Assembly: GCF_043290135.1 (NCBI RefSeq)
Contig: NC_134700.1
Location: 159,932,053-159,996,052, forward strand
Direction of reading: 5' to 3'
Origin: Rhipicephalus microplus
Lineage: Eukaryota; Arthropoda; Arachnida; Ixodida; Ixodidae
Length of the DNA: 64,000 nt
Notes under the pieces: generated by a model
The model's database searches: none
Told to the model about the DNA's origin: nothing
Seen by the model: the letters and a program-made list of their open reading frames with translations, nothing else
Shown here: in pieces, positions 9,331 to 19,809 of the stretch
Layout: each line of letters begins with the position of its first letter
Position numbering within the stretch: the stretch's first letter is position 1
Translations under genes and position numbers: made by a program

Positions 9331-10800
9331 CGTCGGAGAGATCGTGGTACCGCAGTGATTGACGATCCAGAAAGACAGTCAAAAAGGGAAGAGATCCACG
9401 GGTCTTTGTGTTGTTCACTGGCAAAGGAGTCGAGGTCGAGAGATGCGACGGATTTGGTACCAGTGGTTCCGCAGGCCGAGTCGGGAGGTAAAGGCGAACG
9501 TGACAGGGCGTCGGTGTCAGAATGCTTGCGTCCGCTGCGATAGATGACGTGAATGTCGTACTCCTGGATTTGCAGGGCCCACTGAGCTGGGCGGCCAGAA
9601 GGATCCTTCAATGTGGCGAGCCAACAGAGTGCATGGTGGTCCGTTACCAGGTCGAATGGGTGACCATACAAATAAGGGTGGACCTTACGAAGCGCCCACA
9701 CTAGCGCCAAGCACTCCTTTTTAGTGACGCTGTAATTGGCCTCAGCTTTAGTAAGCGTGCGACTCACATAAGCGACGATGTATTCGGAGTAGCCCGGCTT
9801 GCGTTGAGCGAGGACAGCACCAAGACCAACCCCGCTAGCGTCTGTGTGAACTTCCGTTGCAGCTGTTGGGTCGAAATGCCGAAGAATCGGAGGAGATGTT
9901 AGCAGACTACGCAGCGTGGCAAACGCAACGTCGCAGTCATGAGACCAGGATGAAAGGTCTGCGTCACCGCGTAGGAGGTAGGTCAGTGGTGACATGATCG
10001 ACGCAAAATTTCGCACGAAGCGCCGGAAGTACGAGCATAGTCCAACTAAACTGCGTAATTCTTTCAGTGTAGTGGGTTTTGGGAACTCAGCGACTGCCCG
10101 CAGTTTGGCAGGGTCGGGTAGAACACCATGCTTGGACACGATGTGCCCCAAGATGGACAGCTCTGGCGCTGCGCAGCGGCACCTTTTAAGGTTCAGTTGG
10201 AGCCCAGCGTTGGTTAAACACGTCAGAACCAGTTGGAGCCAAAGCAAATGTGTAGTAAAATCGGGAGAGAAAACGACAATGTCGTCGAGGTAGCATAGAC
10301 ATACAGACAACTTCAGTCCTTGCAGTGTGTTGTCCATGAGTCGTTCAAACGTGGCAGGAGCATTACAAACCCCCGAATGGCATTACGTTAAATTCATACA
10401 GGCCATCTGGTGTACTGAACGCAGTTTTCTGGTGATCAGCTTCTGCCATAGGAACCTGCCAGTATCTAGATCGTAAGTCTAAGGGGGAGAAGAATTCGGC
10501 TCCTTGGAGGCTGTCAAGGGCGTCGTCGATGCGCGGAAATGGATAGACGTCTTTCCGCGTCACCTTGTTTAATCGCCGGTAGTCGACGCAAAATCAATTC
10601 TATTGATCCTTCTTTCGAACTAGAACGCCAGGAGATGCGGAAAAAATGTGCGGTGGTTGAATAACGCGATGGCGTAGCACCTCTTCGACCTGGTCATTGA
10701 TGACGTGACGTTCTGCAGCAGAGACACGGTACGGTCTTTCACGCAATGGCTGGTGCGAACCAGTGTTAATGTAGTGGTGCACTGCGGAAGTCCGACCCAA
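9330..10800 (-). pseudogene. Gypsy-2 reverse transcriptase and RNase H
   Basis: RT begins about 10760 (ERPYRVSAAERHVINDQVEE) and carries [18 protein letters not shown], the catalytic CYLDDIVVF box (about 10285-10311) and the [15 protein letters not shown] connection. RNase H follows with [16 protein letters not shown] (about 9820-9870), [11 protein letters not shown] and the [15 protein letters not shown] end. Defects: two in-frame stops near 10585-10600, and a one-base slip in the G run at about 10366 (NVMPFG/GL) that puts the YLDD half in another frame. From 10337 leftward the frame is open for over 400 codons. The YLDD active site is intact, unlike in Gypsy-1. Confidence 0.9.
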
Positions 10801-10911
10801 TTGCGGCTGAGAAATGTCGAAGGAATTCGCGAAGAGCTGGAAGAGATTAAGAAGCTCGGCGCGTTCATGGGCACTTAAGGTGTCAGCGATAGAACTCGAG
10901 AAGGTGTCACT

Positions 10912-11720
10912 CTACGAGTATTCCAGTGGGGAAAGGGCATGAAGTTTGGTCGAGGTGCTACTGCACGATTCGTCTGGCATGTTAAGGAATAAAGAGGAAT
11001 CGAGGTACTCCACTGGACTGAGACATTCGCCGGCAAGTGGCGTAAGCAGTGCAGAAAGGGGGTTGTTGACGAAAATATTGCTTCGGCCAGCAGTGACGTC
11101 AAGTGTAGCGAAAGGCAAGGAAACGGCTCTGCGGCTCATAAAAATTTCGGAAGGTGTAAACATTACTGTAGCATCGTTATGGTCATCGCAGCAAACAGGG
11201 ACAACGGCAAAATAGGCTGGCGGAATTTCAGTGTCCTCACGCATGACGAGGGTTGGTGACCACTCAAAAGTTTCGTGGAAAGGTTCGTCACACAGGTGCA
11301 AAAATTGCACTTCAGCGCGTGCGCAGTCGATGATGGCATAATGATGTGACAAAAAGTTCCACCCGAGGATAACTTCATGCGAGAACACCGAAAGGACGAT
11401 GAACTCGACAACGTACTTAGAGCCTTGGATGAATATGCGGGCCGTACAGGTGCCGAGAGGTCGAACTAGTTGTGCGCTAGCCGTACGAAGCGATAGTCGA
11501 GAGAGCGGCGTGGTCACTTTGTGCAGGTAGCGGCAGAGCTGGGCGGCTATAACACAAACGGCAGCACCTGTGTCGACGAGAGCAAAGGTAGAGACACTAT
11601 CGACAGATATGGCGACGACGTTAGCAGGTGAAGTGCGAGGACTTGGGCAATCCGACGACGGCACATTTCTTGCCTCTGGAACTGCGGCGTTCAGTTTTCC
11701 CGGTTGGAGGAAGCGGGTTG
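10912..11720 (-). pseudogene. Gypsy-2 protease
   Basis: An aspartic protease in the pol frame. The active-site motif is FALVDTGAAVCVIAAQ (about 11540-11585), with downstream RPLGTCTARIFIQG and VILGWNFLSHHYAIIDC. The usable homology starts near 11640 (NVVAISVDSVST), and the upstream part of this open frame overlaps gag out of frame. The frame stops at 10912 (HALSPLEYS), about 110 bp before RT begins in another frame. Confidence 0.85.
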
Positions 11721-11839
11721 GGCACACATTGGGACAGAGATCGCCTGCAACGAGACGGCGAGTGGGGAGAGTGAGTCGGAGATGGGGGCTGGGGTGACTG
11801 AGACTCGGGAAGGTTAGTGTAGCCTTACTGCGGTGAGGG

Positions 11840-12896
11840 GTAGGGGGTAGGTAGGTGCGTGGGCTGCGGGTCATACGGTAACGGCCAAGTAGCGTTGTGT
11901 TGCGATTGGAAGCGACAACGACAATATCATGCCACGTGTGCTGGAGTACCGCAGGCGTAGCAGATTGGTCGATTGTCAGCAGTGGGCCAGGAATTGCTGA
12001 CTCGCGGTGCGGCTCGATGTGTCGAAAGAGGGGTAGAGTTTGGAGCAAGTGCAGACATGGGTGGCAAATGCTGCTGGCGGGGTCTGCTGCGTACCACCTG
12101 GGCATAAGTAAGAGTCGCGGCCACGGGCTGCATAGCCGGCGCATGGGGAACAGGCATGGCCACAGGCTGCTGGTGGGAAACGACGAGAACATCCTGAGCT
12201 ACATTTTCGGCAATAACGTCGCGGAGTGGTGAGGGCAGACGAGAGGACTGCGACTACTGCGTGAAGAGAATTAACGACAGTTGCCGAGCTACTGTGTGAG
12301 GAAAATGGCCGAGTCGGGGCGCGCTGCTTCCTCAACTCGTCGAAACTTTGACATAAAGTCACAAGTTCCGCAACGGTGGCAGGATTGCGCGCCAGGAGCA
12401 TCTGAAGTGCGCCGTCATTTATCCCTTTGGGGATGTGTTTAATCTTCTCCAACTCGGGCATGGCGGTGTTCACACGGTTGCAAAGACCAATAATGTCTTC
12501 GATGTAACTGTTGAACGATTCAGATGGCTTCTGTGCGCGAGTCCACAAGCGTTGTTCGGCTCTGGACTTGCGGACAGCGGGTCGACCGAAAACGTCAGCA
12601 AACGACGTTTTGAAGATATACCACGTCGTAATGTCGTTTTTGTGGTTGTTACACCACGTTTCGGCCACGTCAGTGAGGTAAAAAATGACGTTAGTCAACT
12701 TGTCCGCCTCATCCCACTCATCCCACCTGTTGTTTGCACTCACCAGTTCATAGTTAGCGAACCAGTCTTCCACGTCGGTCTCATCAGCTCCGCTAAAGAC
12801 CTTGGGCTCTCGCAAACGACGAACGCCGGGGTTGCTGGGGGATGGAGTGGAAGAGCCAGGTTGCGCAATGTTGGTGGCTATGATAGGAGGTAGCAT
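11840..12896 (-). pseudogene. Gypsy-2 gag
   Basis: Gag of the older element. The first ATG after the primer-binding site is at 12896 (MLPPIIATNIAQPG). The capsid core reads VFSGADETDVEDWFANYE and LTNVIFYLTDVAETWC. A frameshift near 12225 moves the reading to the frame holding the nucleocapsid, whose CX2CX4HX4C knuckle (CYACGTPAHVA then YC) is interrupted by a TGA at 11927-11929 inside the motif, a probable CGA-to-TGA change. Confidence 0.85.
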
Positions 12897-12961
12897 TCGG
12901 TTGCGCAGCTCCAGGTTTAGGCGACGGCGAATGGCGGCACCCAGGTTCAGGCGACGGGGAA

Positions 12962-12979
12962 TGTCAGCACCCTCCACCA
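12962..12979 (-). promoter_or_regulatory. Gypsy-2 primer-binding site
   Basis: The minus strand reads TGGTGGAGGGTGCTGA two bases inside the 5' LTR. It has the same TGGTGGA start as the site in Gypsy-1. Confidence 0.65.
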
Positions 12980-12981
12980 AT

Positions 12982-13161
12982 TGAAAAGGGGTTTATTGAC
13001 GACTGTTGCGACGGTGGCCCTACGATGAAAACACGATCGGCAAAGAGCAACGGTCAAGCAGATGCCAGTGATGATCAGCACGAGCCGAGCGAGAAAAGAC
13101 CAGCACCCAGTACCCAAGCGGTGGCGATGTTGCTTGCCGATGATGCGTTTTTTTCTTCGCA
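12982..13161 (-). repeat. Gypsy-2 5' LTR (right copy)
   Basis: The second 180-bp LTR, about 10% different from the left copy. It is followed by the GCTC duplication (13162-13165) and the resumed LINE-A frame. Confidence 0.92.
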
Positions 13162-13165
13162 GCTC

Positions 13166-14870
13166 TTATATGGTCAGTGAGATTGATGTGATGTGTGAGG
13201 CAATGTTTGCACTAAATCTAAAGCAGGCTGTCTGAGTTCACCCATGCAAATGCTGTCTTAGACTTGATGTTTATCGGACAACACTTTTCATCGGGAGTTC
13301 TAAGAGTTTAGCCTGGTATTTCAGATCTCAGCTTTCTTTCGTTTTGTTGCAATGTTAACTATTCTAATGATGCAACGGATCAGAGAGTTGTTCATGTCAA
13401 GGACTACGCACGTTGAAGTGATTCTGATATCATCGATTACCTTAGCACTACACCTCAAGACCGAACAAATGATACAAATACTACTGTTGAAAATATGTGG
13501 ACCAGCTCAAACGATTCTGTCAGATACTGCATCAAGCATTTTATATCAACTATAACTGTGCACACACGGCGTAAAAATTTATGGGTTACGAAATAAGTGA
13601 TGCACTTGAATTTGAAACTTAAGCACCTGCGCAAATACAGACACATCACCTCAACAACGGAAGAATCTTAAAAGGGCATTATTGGGAAAAGCTACAGCAG
13701 CCACAACTCATTACCATAATGTTACTCTGCCGTAATTCATCAAAGATTATCCTGATAAATTCTGGAGAAACTTGAGTAAACCTACAGGTAAGGTAGAAGA
13801 AATTATGTTAGTTGATGCGAGTGTTACGGAGCCACAAAGAATTGCCGACTGCTTCAACAACTTATTTTACAGTGTCTTTACTATCAATTCCGTGTGCACA
13901 AATGCAGGTGTGTTATAGATGATGCTAATGCACCAATCAATGATTATACGGAGTGCTGTTATGCCCATGCTATAAAAACTGAGCGATAAAAAAAGGCCTG
14001 GCTCTGATGGCCTGCCTAATGCCTTCTTGAAACCTTTTGCTGGTCAGCTATGTGTGTTTTGAGGAAAAATATTCTAAGTTTCTTCAAATTATGGAGAAGT
14101 TCGAAATTATTTGAATAAAGCGCGAGTTGTTACAATTCACAAAAAAGGGAATAAACTACTACTTACTACTTACAATTGACAGGCACGGGTCTATTATTTC
14201 ATCCTGCTGTAAGATGTTGAAGCATATATGTGTAAAAGAAATTAGAAGATATCTCAGCGAGAAAAACATTTTGTCACCTCATCACCATAGGTTCCGAGCA
14301 GGTATGTCGACAGTAACTCCGTTAGTGAAAACCGTAAGAAAAATCTACGTGGTTCTTCATAATGGTGGCCAAGTAGATATGCTATTTCCCGACTTCTGCA
14401 AGGCATTCGACAAAGCGTCGCATTCAAAACGTTTGTATGACCTTGAACTAATTGGTCTCCAGAGTTATGTAATTAAGTGGACGGCATCATACTTGAGCAA
14501 CAGACAACAATTTGTAGATATTATTGGTTGCCATTTCCGGGTGCTTCCTGTTAGCTCGGGTGTACTGCAAGGAAATGTATGGGGTCTTTTGTTGTTGTTT
14601 TTTTACTTTACATAAATGATTTAACGGACGGTAATACATCATCAGTGTCAGAAAAGCTGTTTGCAGAATGACTGCATTATTTTTCAAGAAATTACTTCTA
14701 CTAGCGACGGAATTGGCTTCAACAAGCAATTAATACCAAGTTCTTGGTGTCACTCCTCTTAAACAGAACTCGAATGGGATCCATAAACCTGTTTAGTTTA
14801 TCAGAAGTTTCATTTAAGCAAAGTACACTTATTAAGTCATCCAAGACCTTTATTCAAATTACACAAACCT
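13166..14870 (+). pseudogene. LINE-A ORF2 linker and reverse transcriptase
   Basis: LINE-A resumes right after Gypsy-2. The first about 900 bp hold the decayed region between endonuclease and RT. The palm is clear at 14220-14615: RYLSEKNILSPHHHRFRAG, then VDMLFPDFCKAFDKASHSK (the F-x-D-F-x-K-A-F-D block), SYLSNRQQFV and SSGVLQGNVWGLLL (the S-G-V-P-Q-G-type block), followed out of frame by INDLTDG. The catalytic F-A-D-D region near 14660 is destroyed. A VLGVTPL-like thumb start (about 14740) matches the start of the fragment at 2-700. The element peters out by about 14870, next to Tigger-1. It is a pseudogene with many frame breaks. Confidence 0.82.
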
Positions 14871-14878
14871 AACTCACC

Positions 14879-16631
14879 TTACTCATGAGGATGAGTAGGA
14901 GAAAAAAAGGAGTGAAAAGTGGTTCGTTTGACAAGCTTGATAAGATACGCACTCATGCTTGACAAACTAGCAAGAAATTCTGGAGAAGCCTTGTGCTCAA
15001 AATAGCGCTGCAAAAGTTTAACAGCCTCTTCCGCTGATCGGTCTGGTGGCCCCACTGCACTGGCAGTCTTGTCATCACATTCATCGCTGGCAGGTTGATC
15101 CTCATCTTGCACTTCGGCAATCATTTCCTCGACAATCTCTTCACAACAGGTACGAACATTTTCATCAATTGATTGTTAGTCCTGCAGCGTGAAAGGGGCA
15201 AAGGGCACGACCTAACTGAATATTGTCTGAATGTCGCCATCAGCAGGGCTTTCTTCTTCATTAGGTTCTGCTTTCTTGCGCTTGAAAGCCACCATGGTGA
15301 AAGCATCTGTGTACTGTTATTGCCTTCACTTGCTCCCAGGCACAAGCCATAATGTGAATGGCTGCCAGTAAATCTATGCTGTAGCATTTCGCGCTGTCTG
15401 CTCTAAGCAGCATTTGATGGAGAAATCGTCTGTGGTAATGAACTCTAATGTTCTGAGTAACCCTTTGATCCATCGGCTGGATCACTGCCGTTGCATTGTC
15501 TCGCAAAAACTCCAGAGTGATGGCTTGAAGTCCTTGAACCTGACCGTGGGCTGGGCGATTATCCACAATGAAGATCGTAAATCTTACGTCTTCCTCCCGA
15601 AGTCATTTTTTGAAAATGGACATGGTCATCCACACTCTTTCGTTTCCATGGTACGCGACGGGAAGGTGTCGAACGCCTTTGAAATAATGTGGGTGCCCCA
15701 GTGTTCCTATTTTCAATTTCTCATCTCCTGCAACGTTTGCACACACCATGATAGTAATGCGATTGTTTCTGCGTTTTTCTCCCCTACAGGCTTCGCATTT
15801 GAAGGTGGAAAGTCTTTGATGGAAGCGCCCCGCCACGGTGGTCTAGTGGCTAAGGTACTCGGCTGCTGACCCGCAGGTCGCGGGATCATATCCCGGCTGT
15901 GGCGGCTGCATTTCCGATGGAAGCGGAAATGGTGTAGGCCCGTGTACTCAGATTTGGGTGCACGTTAAAGAACCCCAGGTGGTCGAAATTTTCGGAGCCC
16001 TCCACTACGGCGTCTCTCATAATCATATGGTGGTTTTGGGACGTTAAACCCCACAAATCAATCAATCATCAAATCAATCATCTTAGATGGAAGCGCCCTA
16101 TAACAAAGACCCATCTCGTCGACGGTGAAGAGGCCTCGTGGCTCAAAGCTCATCAAGATTTCCATAAGCCGCCCCTTTTTCCAGTCAGTGCAAATGTCTC
16201 TGTTGGCTGCACCGCTCTCACTTTAGAATACATTGAAGACTAGGCCGTGGCGTATTTTGAAGCAGCTGAGCCATTCCTCGTTCAGGACAAAGTTCTTGAC
16301 ACCCATTTTCACAGCAATCTCTCGAGCTTTCTGCTCAAGAATTGGTCCACTTATGGGCAAATTGGAACTCCGTGCATGCTTGAACCACAGAGAAAAATCT
16401 TTTTTAAGTTGTTCATGAGGCATCGTCCGATCAGCATCCGCTTAGATGTAAAGGTCCCGTTCTTAGCAGTGCCTTCAATCTGTTTTCTGTCCTTCCAGAT
16501 CCACGACAGCGTCGATTTCGGGGTGTGTTTTTTTGCCACCTCTGTCTTGAGCAGGCGGCTTTGATCGAGCTCCTGAAGGATTTGCAGCTTTTTTCAAGCT
16601 AGAGTGCATGATGCGGTCATTTCCTTTCCAT
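14879..16631 (-). pseudogene. Tigger-1: pogo/Tigger-type transposase remnant
   Basis: A Tc1/mariner-superfamily transposase of the pogo/Tigger group, read leftward. An N-terminal CENP-B/psq-like helix-turn-helix (VAKKHTPKSTLSWIWKDRKQ, about 16480-16540) is followed by the second DNA-binding helix region (FKHARSSNLPISGPILEQKA, about 16320-16385) and NEEWLSCFKIRHGL. The catalytic domain has FTVDEMGL (about 16118), FIVDNRPAH (about 15550) and IQPMDQRV (about 15470). All three acidic positions are preserved. The C-terminus is at 14879-15124 with an acidic tail. Stops and frameshifts break it, and a SINE splits the catalytic domain at 15831-16085. Expected intact length is about 500 residues. Terminal inverted repeats were not found for this copy. 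Confidence 0.85.
15831..16085 (+). mobile_element. Ruka-like tRNA-derived SINE (full length)
   Basis: A tRNA-related head carries box A-like GGTCTAGTGGCTAAGG (about 15840) and box B-like GGTCGCGGGATCATATCC (about 15877), then a body with GTTAAAGAACCCCAGGTGGT and GGTTTTGGGACGTTAAACCC and an AATCAATCA tail. A 13-bp target duplication (GATGGAAGCGCCC, 15818-15830 and 16086-16098) flanks it precisely. It sits inside Tigger-1. The match to the tick Ruka family is from memory, not from alignment. Confidence 0.88.
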
Positions 16632-17029
16632 CGGGCTGAAATAACACCATGATCCACCGCACTTAGCCGCACAAATAGGCCTAAAGCCCAATTGACTCGC
16701 GGACTCGGCTCTCACCATGGATTTTTCTTCTTGCATGGCTCCCACAGCCACAATATAGTGTACTAGAATATGGGGTAGTGTGTTCAGGCACCCTCTTTCG
16801 CCATGCATCGCGTGAAGCGGTGCACGTGGACAAAACAACGGTTCTCTAGGCGGCACTGCCGTAGCATGGGCTGGCAGGATTGTCAGCTCCGCGCCGCTCT
16901 GCCTTCTCGGGTGCTGTTCAGTGACCTGTTGCTTGCGTTCGCGCCAGCTTAACGAAAGTTTTTTTGGCAATGTTTTTGCTGGCCATGCGACAGTGAGGCA
17001 ATGCCGAGTCATCGGCGGCAACGACACAA
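16632..17029. other. No gene recognised
   Basis: A minus-strand frame is open across 16617-17456, but its composition and the overlapping plus-strand THAP homology argue it is a shadow. Nothing else was identified. Confidence 0.5.
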
Positions 17030-17560
17030 CTTTGCACCTAAGTGCGAAATAGGGTATACCATTGGAAAACAAAGGTGAGCAGCCATCGCTTTTCACTGCA
17101 CCCAAAGATGAAGCACCAAGGAAAGTTTGGGAATAGAATTTACATCGAAGAGATGGGACCTTGAACGAAAGCTGCTCTGTAAGTGAGCTAGACTTCGAGC
17201 CTTCATGTGTTGTCGGAGACTCCGTGCACATTATAAACGGCGAAGAAGTTCGCGTAGCACGTAAGAGACCAGAGCTAACGCTGGACGCCGTGCAGATGTT
17301 ACTGCCCAACGCTCCAAGCCACTTATCGAAGAAAGCGTCGCATACAAGACCTCCGAGAACGCGGAAGAACTCGGCAGTCGAATCTACCATATCCAAAAAA
17401 ACTGCAGCGCCCTGTGTTGACGATGAGGCCACTGATTCAGGTCCATCGAAGGACATCCCTGCTGACTACAAACCCGAGGTGGCGAACACTACGGGGACTG
17501 CAGCTTCGCTGGAATGCTTACTCAAGCTTTGTTTACCTTCAATTTATATGAGCTAGATCG
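17030..17560 (+). pseudogene. THAP-domain fragment of a transposase
   Basis: Plus-strand frames show a decayed THAP (C2CH) DNA-binding domain: APKCEIGYTIGK (about 17037), a stop, then LNESCSVSELDFEPSCVV and HIINGEEVRVARKRPELTLD, ending in DAVQMLLPNAPSHLSKK (about 17281-17333), which corresponds to the conserved THAP C-terminal A-V-P-T-I block. The C-x2-H pair is reduced to SELDF, so zinc binding would be lost. A Ser/Thr/Lys-rich linker follows to about 17556. The family is related to, but clearly different from, the P-like element at 19.5-23.9 kb. Confidence 0.6.
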
Positions 17561-17904
17561 CGCCGCATCTCGTGTCAAAGAGAGGGGTAATTTACGTGCT
17601 GTCGCGACTTCATTCTTTCGTGAAGGGTATCAACCAGTCTCGAGAAGAAAAACAAATAAAGCTGCACGCGAAAATCGGTTGGCGTTTATAAAGTGCCACT
17701 CTGATAAAATTATCATGAACTGACATTTCCACGGAATGTCGACAAATTTGATCGGTGTTACTGCTCACTGCAGTGCGCAAGCTAGTAAATAAAGGGTTTC
17801 TTCTTACAGTGGTGCCAAGTGATGTTTCCTTTTGACTGTGCAGTGCAATATCTCGGCCACAACAGCAGTATTTAGGCGGGCATGTAATCGTTTAAGGACC
17901 CAAG
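17561..17904. other. No gene recognised
   Basis: Possibly further decayed transposase sequence of the THAP fragment. No motif is strong enough to name. Confidence 0.4.
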
Positions 17905-18570
17905 ATTGTCAAAATTATTCCCAAGTCTTAAGGTGATGCCATATCGGCTAGGCAACGCCCCAGCCACGTTTGAGCGTATGTGGACTCGCTATTGCAAGGG
18001 TTCAAGTGGTCAACATGCCTGTGCTACCTGGATGATGTCCTTGCATATTCGCCTATATTTGAGACACACTCCATTGTTTGTCAGCGGTTCTCAGCATCTT
18101 CCGCACTGCTGGCCTTCAACTAAACTCGTCAAAATGTCACTTCGGCCGCCAGCAGATTACGGTGTTGGGCCACCTTGTCGACGCATCAGGTGTGCAGCCT
18201 GACCCAGAGAAAATTCCCGCCGTCACAAGCTTTCCTGTACCCCAGTCTGTCAAGGACGTGCGGAGCTTTTGGGACTTTGTTCCTATTTTAAAAGGTTCGT
18301 GAAAGATTTTGCAACCATCGCTTGACCACTCACCAACCTTCTGAAGAAAGACGTGACGTTAATGTGGGGTTCCGCTCAAGCTGTCGCTTTTTCTCAACTC
18401 ATCACTCTCCTCCACCTATATTGGCCCACTTTGACCCACTTTGGCCCACTTTGACCCGTCCGCTCCGACAGAAGTCAGAACCGATGCGAGTGGCCATGGG
18501 ATTCATTCAACGCTACCGCTTGCACGAAACACCCACGGCACTCGATCTCCACCCCACCCTTGGAAGGATC
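17905..18570 (+). pseudogene. Gypsy reverse transcriptase/RNase H fragment
   Basis: A decayed pol piece on the plus strand. [16 protein letters not shown] (about 17935-17982) is the F-G-L-x-N-A-P block. In other frames CATWMMSL/YLDD-equivalent sequence lies near 18020, then LQLNSSKCHFGRQQITVLGH (about 18114-18170), DASGVQPDPEKIPAV and the SFWDFVPILK connection. ILAHFDPLW near 18420 begins RNase H. Several frameshifts are present. No LTR was found next to it. It could be the left part of the element whose integrase tail lies at 28.2 kb, now separated by LINE-B, but this is unproven. Confidence 0.75.
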
Positions 18571-19287
18571 GGTCAGGCCTAGAGGTGTTAGCGCAATTTG
18601 GTACCTAGGCCGCATGCGGTACTCCGAAAAGCATCTAGCACGCGGCCACTCGTATTAGTTCGCACCATGACTCGCCATGGCGCTGCAGTCACCGGCTGCA
18701 ACGGTGCTGGATTGTAAAGGCGCGACCGGCTATTCTGAACCAACGTTACTAAATCCTACCCGTTCTCAAGCTCCCATGGTGGTTGCCGTAGATGCGCCGC
18801 CCCGTTTTGTTTCCGCTCACCAGATGGCGCAGTCGCCAGGGTTAGGGAAGTGGCAGGTTCAATTCCGCGCTGTCGCACCTTTTTTTTTGCGTTCAGTTCA
18901 GACTGGCACGGTGGATGGACATGTTTTTTCAGCGCTCCCGATCGACTGTGCAGAGAAGTCATTTTGCACGTTTTGAACTTGCCTTTATAATTAATAAGGC
19001 AGCAGTTAAAATCTTTGTAGCACTTATTACATTGTATGGCTTTTTCAGGGGTCAGTCACCAGGTACTTACTAGTTTGTGCGTGTCTGTGTGTGTATGTTT
19101 GTTTCTTTGTGTTTTTTTCTCTTGCCACCGCGTGGGGGAGACGCACGTACATTGAACACGAAAATTTTTGTAGTAGAGCTTAGACGTTCTCTTTTTCGTA
19201 GGGCAGGCATCGTGTTTTGTTATTATCGAGTGACACAATTCTTAAGAACAATTGGTGTCATAAAGACATGGTTAAAAGGCTGTAAAG
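18571..19287. other. Unassigned; possibly LINE-B 5' region
   Basis: No coding homology. At 18825-18885 there is a tRNA-like arrangement (TGGCGCAGTCGCCAGG, then GGTTCAATTCC box B-like, then a T run), which could be a Pol III promoter relic or SINE head. At 19077-19120 there is a GT-rich stretch. LINE-B coding homology begins at 19288. Confidence 0.4.
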
Positions 19288-19517
19288 TGTTCAGGATGCG
19301 GGGTGAGTTTCAAAATGGACCCAGGTGCAGAATCAAATGAAGAGGAGGCTGACGCGAAGTGAAGGCAATGTGAGGTCGAGGAAAAAAAGGAGAAAACGAT
19401 GGCTGCCCAGAGTGAACTGCTGTTGAGAATCACCGAGCTGGAGACTGCGTTGGCGGCAGCGCAAGAAAAAACGAGGGCAATGGGAGAAAGCCTGAAGTCC
19501 GCCGATGAAGCACTAGC
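19288..19517 (+). pseudogene. LINE-B ORF1, N-terminal part
   Basis: The start of the ORF1 of LINE-B. A CSGC ... RQC pair of Cys motifs (19288-19370) suggests a PHD/zinc-ribbon-like finger. It is interrupted by a TGA. A coiled coil follows (MAAQSELLLRITELETALAA, from 19399). The frame is cut at 19517, inside SADEALA, by the P-like transposon and resumes in register at 23901 (ALAKMNKG). Confidence 0.75.
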
Positions 19518-19551
19518 AACGCCACCTAGGCTACCGAAGGCCCCCGCACTT
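19518..19551 (+). repeat. P-like element left terminal inverted repeat
   Basis: AACGCCACCTAGGCTACC followed by GAAGGCCCCCGCACT. It matches the reverse complement of 23862-23895 with two mismatches. The boundary base is ambiguous by one (a 7- or 8-bp target duplication). Confidence 0.88.
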
Positions 19552-19809
19552 CTCCTTTCCAGCTGTGTGACGTCACCCTACTCTGCCCGAGGAAGCGAAC
19601 CGCCGCTCCTCAGGCAACGTTCGGGCGACCTACGTGAGATGGCGCTAGCTGCAACTTTCCCAGCATTCCTCGCTTTTACTTCCTCGATGTTGTCGGTGCT
19701 GTGTTGCTAGAGAGCTCCTCGCTGGCCACGTGTGCCATTTTTCTTTGCTGTTTTTCGTGTGGTGCTAAATATTTTGTTTTTCGTGCCTGTCTGCCACATA
19801 TACAGAAGA

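Larger units (their letters stand above)
7935..13161 (-). mobile_element. Gypsy-2: Ty3/Gypsy LTR retrotransposon (full gene set, decayed)
   Basis: A 5.23-kb minus-strand element with paired 180-bp LTRs (TG...CA) and the 4-bp duplication GCTC (7931-7934 and 13162-13165). From right to left it has gag, protease, RT, RNase H and integrase, all recognisable but broken by frameshifts and stops. The LTRs differ at about 18 of 180 positions (about 10%), so it is older than Gypsy-1 and from a different subfamily. Confidence 0.93.

Noticed and set aside
15831..15905. Possible tRNA gene
   Set aside because: Box A and B are present, but it is the head of a SINE with a defined body, tail and target duplication. 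The same holds for 35486, 53320 and 63195.
16617..17456. 279-codon minus-strand open frame
   Set aside because: It overlaps THAP-domain homology on the plus strand and a transposase start on its left. Its composition looks like a shadow frame, with no motif or splice support.
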